From: Actinomycetota bacterium
Lineage (GTDB): Bacteria; Actinomycetota; Actinomycetes; Nanopelagicales; Nanopelagicaceae
Assembly: GCA_009702925.1 (NCBI GenBank)
Contig: WLHC01000001.1
Location: 1 to 43,204, forward strand
Reading direction: 5' to 3'
DNA: 43,204 bases
In this document: one piece after another, positions 42,579 to 43,204 of the stretch
Layout: each line of letters opens with the position of its first letter
Position numbering within the stretch: position 1 is the stretch's first letter
Notes under the pieces: generated by a model
What the model was told of the DNA's origin: nothing
Database searches by the model: none
Seen by the model: the letters and a program-made list of their open reading frames with translations, nothing else
Program-made: the position numbers and the translations under genes

Positions 42579-43106
42579 ATGCATATTGATCAGGCCCTGC
42601 AACTTATTCGAGATGTCCCGAATTTTCCAAAACCTGGAATTCTTTTTAAGGACATTACTCCTTTACTTTCAAATGGGGCAGCTTTTAATTCAGTAACCAA
42701 AGAATTCGCTTCATTTGCCGATTCATCAACAGTAATTGCTGGTATTGAAGCGCGAGGTTTCATATTCGCATCCGCCGTGGCAAATAGTTTGGGTAGCGGA
42801 TTCGTACCGATCCGGAAAGCAGGCAAACTCCCGCACGAGAGCGTTTCGGCAAAGTACGGACTTGAATATGGTGTCGATACTCTGGAAATTCATAAAGATG
42901 CCGTTAGTCATGGTGCTAAGGTTTTGCTCATTGATGACGTTCTTGCGACGGGTGGGACTATTGCCGCTGCGATAGATTTAATTCAAAGAATTGGTGGCGA
43001 TGTAGTTCACGTCCTCGCACTTCTTGAAATATCGGGTTTATCTGGTCGGCAAAAGATCAACGAAACCTATCCACAGATTCCGATCACCTCCTTTTTAGTT
43101 TCATAG
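42579..43106 (+). CDS. apt: Adenine phosphoribosyltransferase
   Basis: 175 aa, normal length. It salvages adenine to AMP using PRPP. Conserved stretches are PNFPKPGILFKDITPLL near 14-30, IEARGFIFASAVA, GFVPIRKAGKLP and the PRPP loop VLLIDDVLATGGTI. ATG 42579 is the only start that keeps the family N-terminus, and it lies one nucleotide after the tRNA-Leu discriminator base. No Shine-Dalgarno can exist outside the tRNA body, so it is expected to be translated leaderlessly after tRNA processing. It is not linked to relA or secDF here, unlike in many Actinobacteria. Confidence 0.95.
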   Translation: MHIDQALQLIRDVPNFPKPGILFKDITPLLSNGAAFNSVTKEFASFADSSTVIAGIEARGFIFASAVANSLGSGFVPIRKAGKLPHESVSAKYGLEYGVDTLEIHKDAVSHGAKVLLIDDVLATGGTIAAAIDLIQRIGGDVVHVLALLEISGLSGRQKINETYPQIPITSFLVS

Positions 43107-43178
43107 CTCTCCTTTCTGCTGCGCAACCAGAATCAGCCTTCTAGGAAAAAATCCTTCCGCTGTGGCAGGATGCTCACC

Positions 43179-43204
43179 ATGGCTGAGTTGATCTACTACT
43201 GCGG
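43179..43204 (+). CDS. Start of a truncated gene, possibly thymidine kinase
   Basis: Only nine residues are visible, MAELIYYCG, cut by the window end. They resemble the start of actinobacterial thymidine kinases (MAEL..F.G then a P-loop). CAGGAT ends 7 nt before the ATG, fitting the leaderless pattern except for its first base. The call rests on very little sequence. The 72 nt after apt contain no other gene. Confidence 0.35.

Overview
The window reads as one chromosomal segment of a small-genome, low-GC actinobacterium. No plasmid, phage, insertion sequence or CRISPR signal is visible. Four points support this: a mycothiol ligase (mshC); an FHA/GarA, two-MerR and glycine-cleavage block; the PafB-PafC-TatA-TatC-HelY operon; and the actinobacterial trio DUF3090, SCO1664-type kinase-like protein and MSMEG_4193-type phosphatase. 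The AT-leaning composition, gene overlaps of 1 to 20 nt and almost absent intergenic DNA resemble freshwater acI actinobacteria (Nanopelagicales, for example Planktophila or Nanopelagicus). That placement is inference and no marker-gene tree was run.

Layout. (1) 1-520: 3' end of a 23S rRNA gene, spacer, 5S rRNA and a strong terminator. (2) 657-8180, plus strand: TPR protein, Lys-tailed phasin-like protein, a 61-aa protein, tlyA, nadK, recN, pyrG, xerD. (3) 8184-9481, minus strand: a ParA-type ATPase and a ribbon-helix-helix-like partner. (4) 9561-16375, plus strand: scpA, scpB, rluB, a 281-bp AT-rich gap, aroH, tyrA, a cmk-der fusion, a CDP-alcohol phosphatidyltransferase, gcvH. (5) 16433-21729, plus strand: garA-like FHA protein, ftsR-like MerR, bifunctional nuclease, second MerR, gcvP. 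(6) 21755-31073, minus strand: nine packed genes, in transcription order trmI, pafB, pafC, tatA, tatC, diacylglycerol-kinase-like, helY, 5'-3' exonuclease, lnt. (7) 31125-36962: RecB-like nuclease (+), HAD phosphatase and metH (-), PAC2 protein (+). (8) 36966-40144, minus strand: mshC, SCO1664-type, DUF3090, MSMEG_4193-type. (9) 40196-43204: aldo/keto reductase (+), M20 peptidase (-), tRNA-Leu(GAG) (+), apt (+) and the first codons of a probable thymidine kinase.

How the genes work together. The blocks follow known Mycobacterium and Streptomyces order (Rv1691-Rv1713, Rv1822-Rv1832, Rv2090-Rv2141c), with losses. Chromosome maintenance is concentrated at 3850-10977 (RecN, XerD, ParA, ScpAB). 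Aromatic amino acid synthesis (AroH, TyrA) precedes Cmk-Der. Glycine cleavage (GcvH, GcvP) brackets the FHA protein and two MerR regulators. In the long minus operon trmI directly abuts pafB, exactly where mycobacteria carry the Pup-proteasome genes, so PafBC is kept without them here. Sulfur and one-carbon functions (MetH, MshC) lie next to the conserved uncharacterised trio.

The most striking property is transcriptional. At least a dozen first genes have a TAnnnT hexamer 6-8 nt before the start codon, with no room for a leader, which is the signature of leaderless mRNAs. Three divergent gene pairs carry back-to-back versions of it in gaps of 51, 29 and 51 bp. The apt start codon sits one nucleotide after tRNA-Leu, so tRNA 3' processing would itself create a leaderless apt mRNA.
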